From a virus, in the IMG/VR virus record IMGVR_UViG_3300029787_000050, positions 940 to 42,929 of that record: a DNA stretch of 41,990 nucleotides. One strand, 5' to 3'. A program made the position numbers and the translations under genes. Numbering within the stretch: position 1 is the first letter of the stretch; every line of letters begins with the position of its first letter. The notes beneath the pieces are model-generated. The model saw nothing but the letters and a program-made list of their open reading frames with translations, ran no database searches and was not told the DNA's origin. Shown in pieces: positions 38,185 to 41,990 of this stretch.

Positions 38185-40754
38185 TGAGAATAGCAGAATA
38201 CAAACAAATGATGGCGTATCTTATGCGACCTAAATATCAACGTGGTGGATATGTTAGATTAAAAAATGGTGGTTTGTTAGAAGAATATTATGGTAAAAGT
38301 AAATTAGCATATCAGAAGGCTGTTGATGATGGGTTTCAGGGAACTTTTGAAGAATATCTAAGACTTATATCACCCACAAAAAGTTTTGCTGATGGCGGCT
38401 TTGTACAAAAACAAATTAATGAAATTAACAGATTAATTAAAAACACAAATTTAAATCAATCTGAGATTGCTGAAGCTGTTAACAAAAAATTTCCTAAAGA
38501 AAAACCTTTAGAAGGTTATAACGTTACCCACTATGGACGAAAATATTTTAATGTTCCCGCACGTGCACCCTTAAACGAAAAATATAAAAAAAGATTTACA
38601 TTTAGAGAGAGAAAAGGAAAACTTTTAACAGACATTTTAGAAAAAGAAGATCTAGTAGAATCAATTAAAAAAGACGTTGCAAATAAATTAACAAAACAAC
38701 AAATAGTAGATAAATATAGAATTGGTGGAAAAGGAGAAAAACTTTTACCATCCGGTGTAAAACAAATTGGAAAAGGCACACTAGAAGAAATTTACGAAGA
38801 ATTAGATATAGTTAGAGGCAGAGCAGATTTAAGAAAAGTAGATATTAACACGCCAGAAAACAAAAAAAATTTAAAAAATATAAAAAAATTTTTTAGCGAT
38901 CCCAAACTCTCAAGAGCTGAAGCTTATGATAAAACTGGTTTATCTCGAGGTCAGGTAGATAAATTACTTGCAACATATAAACAACAAAAAGGAGAACCTT
39001 TAATTATAAATAGAAGAGCACTAGGAGTGCAGTTTGAAGGTGCTGGACAAGAAAGAGATGTTTTTAAACAAAAAACAAAAGAACTACAAAAATTTCAAAC
39101 CTTTTTAAAAAAATATAAAAACAAACCACTACGAAGTGGAACTGTTGAATTAGCAAAAGCAATTAAAGAATTTGGTACAAACCCTGTTGGTTTTCAACAA
39201 AACCTGTCAATGTTAAGAAAAATATACAAAGGTCAAGAACGTCCTGGTTTTAAAATTGATAACGAATTAAAATCAATAATAGGTAAGTTTCCAATTTCTA
39301 CAGGGTTAACTGCAGATGTATTGATAGAAGCAGGATACACTCCAAAACAAATTAATAAATTAAATCAAGCTCAAGCGATAATTAGAAAATTAGATGCAAA
39401 TCAAGGTGCTTTTTTAAATCAATTAGAGCACAAAGTTCCAAAAGCTGTTGCCTCTGAATTATTAAACAAAGGTCAAATTACTCAAGCGCAGTACAGAGAT
39501 ATTATAGGAAGAATAACTCCTGTAACCACCGATCTTAATCAATGGAAAAAACAATATGACCTACAAAGATTAATGAATGTAAAAAATTATTTAGCATCAA
39601 ATATGGAGGCAGATGATTTAAAAAAATTTAATGAAGTAGAAAATGATATAATAAAAACAGCTAAAAAAATTTCTGGAGGATATGATATTGGAAAAATAGA
39701 AATAAACGCTGATGGAAAAATAAATCTTATTTCCCCAGATGAAGTTTTTAAAACTAAACAAGTTCAAGGTATAGGACCAGGATCACGTTCATTAATAGAT
39801 TACTATAAAAATATAAAATACCACAACATACTTGCTAAAAAATACAATACAAATAAAAGTGACGATGCGTTTGGAACTTTAAGAGCATATAGAGCTGGAG
39901 CCGACGTGCCTATTTTTAATGAAAAAATTACTAATGAAATTTCTAAATTATCTTCGTCTGAAGATTTTACAAAATACTTAACTAAAAATACTGACGGTCC
40001 TTTATTTAAAGGACTTACAAAATTAGTTAGCCCTCAAATGAGACGTAACCTTTTAGGCGCAGGAAAAGTTGGAGGAGCTACAACTTTAGCAACTTTAATT
40101 CCTAGTATGTTATTAGCAAAAACACCGGAAACAGCAGGTGAACCAGGCGCAAAAGAAGTAACAAGTATGTTACCGACTGCAGTGGGAGCAGGTGCAGGCG
40201 CAGCGGCTATTGGAACTAAAACAGGTAGAAATATTTTAAAAAGAGCAGGTAGAACTATTTTTGATAAAGGTATAAGACCTTTAGGAACAAGAGCAGCTGG
40301 ATCACTACTTGCTGCAGATCAAGTTAGAAGAAACATACAATCAGGAGAAAATGTTGCTGATGCGGTGGTTGATCCTTTGGTTGGTTTAGAATTATCTTTT
40401 CCTGGTTTGTTTAAAGAAAATCTTGCAAAGATTACAACAAACCCAACAGCTCAAAGAATTTTAAATCTAGGTAGGTTTGCTAGATTAACAACTCCAGTTG
40501 GACTTGGTATCACTGCAGCAGGGTTAGCTGTCGACGTTGGAAAAGCAATTTATAAACGAAAACAATTATTAGACTCCATGACACCAACACAAAAAGATGT
40601 TTTTTTAGCTCAAGAGTATGAAGATTTAGGTGGGATAGCTGGAGAGGGAGCAGCGGCAGGTGGTTTAATTGGTAAAAAATCAGGACCACCACCAGAATCA
40701 GGACCTACACCACAGGGCTTGGATTATTTAATTAAACGTGGTAGAAGATCGTAG
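38184..40754 (+). CDS. Large helical virion-associated protein
   Basis: The 856-residue product starts with MRPKYQRGGYVRLKNGG (14-30), a motif form shared with other structural genes here. Most of it is Lys-rich helix. Residues ~625-730 are Gly/Ala-rich and partly hydrophobic (TTLATLIPSMLLAKT, VGAGAGAAAIGTKTG), which could interact with membrane. A segment LNQLEHKVPKAVASELL faintly recalls an HNH-type site but no full motif is seen. It probably is an internal head or ejection protein; overlap with both neighbours is tight. Confidence 0.6.
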   Translation: MRIAEYKQMMAYLMRPKYQRGGYVRLKNGGLLEEYYGKSKLAYQKAVDDGFQGTFEEYLRLISPTKSFADGGFVQKQINEINRLIKNTNLNQSEIAEAVNKKFPKEKPLEGYNVTHYGRKYFNVPARAPLNEKYKKRFTFRERKGKLLTDILEKEDLVESIKKDVANKLTKQQIVDKYRIGGKGEKLLPSGVKQIGKGTLEEIYEELDIVRGRADLRKVDINTPENKKNLKNIKKFFSDPKLSRAEAYDKTGLSRGQVDKLLATYKQQKGEPLIINRRALGVQFEGAGQERDVFKQKTKELQKFQTFLKKYKNKPLRSGTVELAKAIKEFGTNPVGFQQNLSMLRKIYKGQERPGFKIDNELKSIIGKFPISTGLTADVLIEAGYTPKQINKLNQAQAIIRKLDANQGAFLNQLEHKVPKAVASELLNKGQITQAQYRDIIGRITPVTTDLNQWKKQYDLQRLMNVKNYLASNMEADDLKKFNEVENDIIKTAKKISGGYDIGKIEINADGKINLISPDEVFKTKQVQGIGPGSRSLIDYYKNIKYHNILAKKYNTNKSDDAFGTLRAYRAGADVPIFNEKITNEISKLSSSEDFTKYLTKNTDGPLFKGLTKLVSPQMRRNLLGAGKVGGATTLATLIPSMLLAKTPETAGEPGAKEVTSMLPTAVGAGAGAAAIGTKTGRNILKRAGRTIFDKGIRPLGTRAAGSLLAADQVRRNIQSGENVADAVVDPLVGLELSFPGLFKENLAKITTNPTAQRILNLGRFARLTTPVGLGITAAGLAVDVGKAIYKRKQLLDSMTPTQKDVFLAQEYEDLGGIAGEGAAAGGLIGKKSGPPPESGPTPQGLDYLIKRGRRS

Positions 40755-40762
40755 GAGTTTAA

Positions 40763-41990
40763 ATGGCAGATATAGATAAAGGACTTCCTAACACTCGTAC
40801 CGAGGTCAAAGTTCCAGGCGAGGATGTAGAAGTTAAAGAAGAAATTGTTGAACAGAAACCCGTTGAAGTAACACCCGAAGAAGACGGTGGGGCCACTATC
40901 AACTTTGAACCAGGTGCAATTAATATTCCTGGAACAGAAGCACACTTTGATAATTTAGCAGATATTTTACCTGATGATGTTTTAGAACCACTCGGCAACG
41001 AGATGAAAACTAATTATCAAGATTATAAAATGTCTAGAAAAGATTGGGAAAAATCTTACACAGATGGTTTAGATCTTTTAGGATTTAAATACGAAAACAG
41101 AACAGAACCTTTTCAAGGAGCTTCTGGTGCAACACACCCTGTACTAGCAGAAGCCGTAACACAATTCCAAGCTACAGCTTATAAAGAATTATTGCCAGCA
41201 GATGGACCAGTTAGAACACAGATACTTGGTAACCCTACACCACAAAAAGAGGCACAAGCAAATCGTGTAAAAGATTTTATGAATTATCAAATTATGGATC
41301 AGATGAAAGAATACGAACCAGAGTTTGATTCAATGTTATTTCATTTACCACTAGCAGGTTCTACATTTAAAAAAGTTTACTATGACTCAATGATAGGTAG
41401 AGCTGTTTCTAAATTTATTCCTGCAGATGATTTAATTGTACCATACACAGCAAATAGTTTAGATGAAGCAGAGTCTATTATTCATGTTATAAAAATTTCT
41501 GAAAATGATTTACGAAAACAACAAGTAGCTGGATTTTATGTAGATATAGATTTAGGTCCACCAGCTATGTCAACAAACGATGATGTTTCTAAAAAAGAAA
41601 AAGAATTAGAAGGCACTAAAAAATCTGGAAAACAACAAACAGTATATACTCTTCTTGAGTGTCATGTTGATTTAGATTTAGAAGGCTTTGAAGATATTGG
41701 TGCAGATGGGGAACCATCTGGTATCAAGCTACCTTATATCGTAACAATCGAAGAAGGTAGTGGAACAGTTCTTTCTATAAGAAGGAACTATGCGCCCAAC
41801 GATCCAAAAAAACAAAGAGTCCAATATTTTGTCCACTTTAAATTTCTGCCAGGACTAGGATTCTACGGATTTGGATTGATACACATGATTGGCGGATTGA
41901 GTAGAACTGCAACGGTCGCTCTCCGCCAATTATTAGATGCAGGAACATTATCTAATTTACCTGCAGGATTTAAACAAAGAGGTGTAAGAG
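40763..41990 (+). CDS. Portal protein (3' end outside window)
   Basis: AGGAG (40753-40757) precedes ATG 40763; 409 codons are visible with no stop. The N-terminus is acidic (~residues 18-75). It then shows KMSRKDWEKSYTDGLDLLGF, ATHPVLAEAVTQFQATAYKE, LPLAGSTFKKVYYDSMIGRA, and GFGLIHMIGGLSRTATVALR with QLLDAGTLSNLPAGF. This series is characteristic of P22-like portal proteins. It forms the dodecameric DNA entry ring, with TerL encoded 3.7 kb upstream. Confidence 0.9.
   Translation, partial: MADIDKGLPNTRTEVKVPGEDVEVKEEIVEQKPVEVTPEEDGGATINFEPGAINIPGTEAHFDNLADILPDDVLEPLGNEMKTNYQDYKMSRKDWEKSYTDGLDLLGFKYENRTEPFQGASGATHPVLAEAVTQFQATAYKELLPADGPVRTQILGNPTPQKEAQANRVKDFMNYQIMDQMKEYEPEFDSMLFHLPLAGSTFKKVYYDSMIGRAVSKFIPADDLIVPYTANSLDEAESIIHVIKISENDLRKQQVAGFYVDIDLGPPAMSTNDDVSKKEKELEGTKKSGKQQTVYTLLECHVDLDLEGFEDIGADGEPSGIKLPYIVTIEEGSGTVLSIRRNYAPNDPKKQRVQYFVHFKFLPGLGFYGFGLIHMIGGLSRTATVALRQLLDAGTLSNLPAGFKQRGVR

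Noticed and set aside
1-41990. Integrase, attachment sites, tRNA or rRNA genes
   Set aside because: I looked for tyrosine or serine recombinase motifs and cloverleaf-like or rRNA sequences and found none that hold up; absence in this window says nothing about the rest of the genome.

Overview
The window looks like part of the genome of a tailed, short-tailed (podovirus-like) marine bacteriophage. The DNA is strongly AT-rich, genes are packed with 1-14 base overlaps (many ATGA or TAATG), and the set combines a P22-type portal start, both terminase subunits, virion proteins, a family-A DNA polymerase, an archaeo-eukaryotic-type primase, two helicases, nucleases and a lysis enzyme. From memory, many of the small conserved proteins resemble those of uncultured Mediterranean and SAR11-type phages; I could not search for this. 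I see no integrase, attachment site, rRNA or tRNA. The window opens inside a host-recognition gene and ends inside the portal gene, so it is a fragment or an arbitrarily opened circle.

Layout. 1-2.8 kb: two tandem kelch-type beta-propeller proteins, probably receptor-binding tail appendages. 2.8-6.0 kb: a coiled-coil protein and four consecutive, translationally coupled 2OG-Fe(II) oxygenases. 6.0-16.4 kb: tail/stabilisation protein, small virion proteins and four large probable internal virion or ejection proteins, then a small membrane protein. 16.4-18.0 kb (minus): a two-helix membrane protein and a SNF2-type helicase. 18.1-25.6 kb: replication genes (two proteins of unknown role, a possible single-strand-binding protein, AEP primase, UvrD-like helicase, DUF6378-like protein, DNA polymerase I). 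25.6-27.1 kb: membrane peptides, a spanin-like coiled coil, an M15 peptidase endolysin, a zinc ribbon and a very basic 43-residue protein. 27.1-31.8 kb: small early or regulatory genes (probable ribbon-helix-helix regulator, LAGLIDADG endonuclease, PD-(D/E)XK exonuclease, VRR-NUC-like nuclease) with the small terminase on the minus strand. 31.7-33.5 kb: an unusually GC-rich block with a minus-strand operon (including a GP88-like cysteine protein), three arrays of a GCTTG heptamer repeat, long inverted repeats and copies of a dispersed 14-mer. 33.5-35.5 kb: small genes. 35.6-42.0 kb: large terminase, two virion-associated proteins and the portal.

Regulation is unusually readable. Several promoters match TTGACA-N17-TATANT, and most carry ATCCTATA, in either orientation, at the -10. 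Three divergent gene pairs share compact overlapping promoters. At four promoters the start codon sits exactly 6 bases after the -10, which suggests leaderless transcripts. The strongest candidates for something undescribed are (i) the ATCCTATA/leaderless control network with its candidate RHH regulator, (ii) the two heptamer-based repeat families (GCTTGNN arrays and the dispersed GGACCANGGATCAG word), and (iii) the four-gene oxygenase cassette next to propeller-type adhesins.
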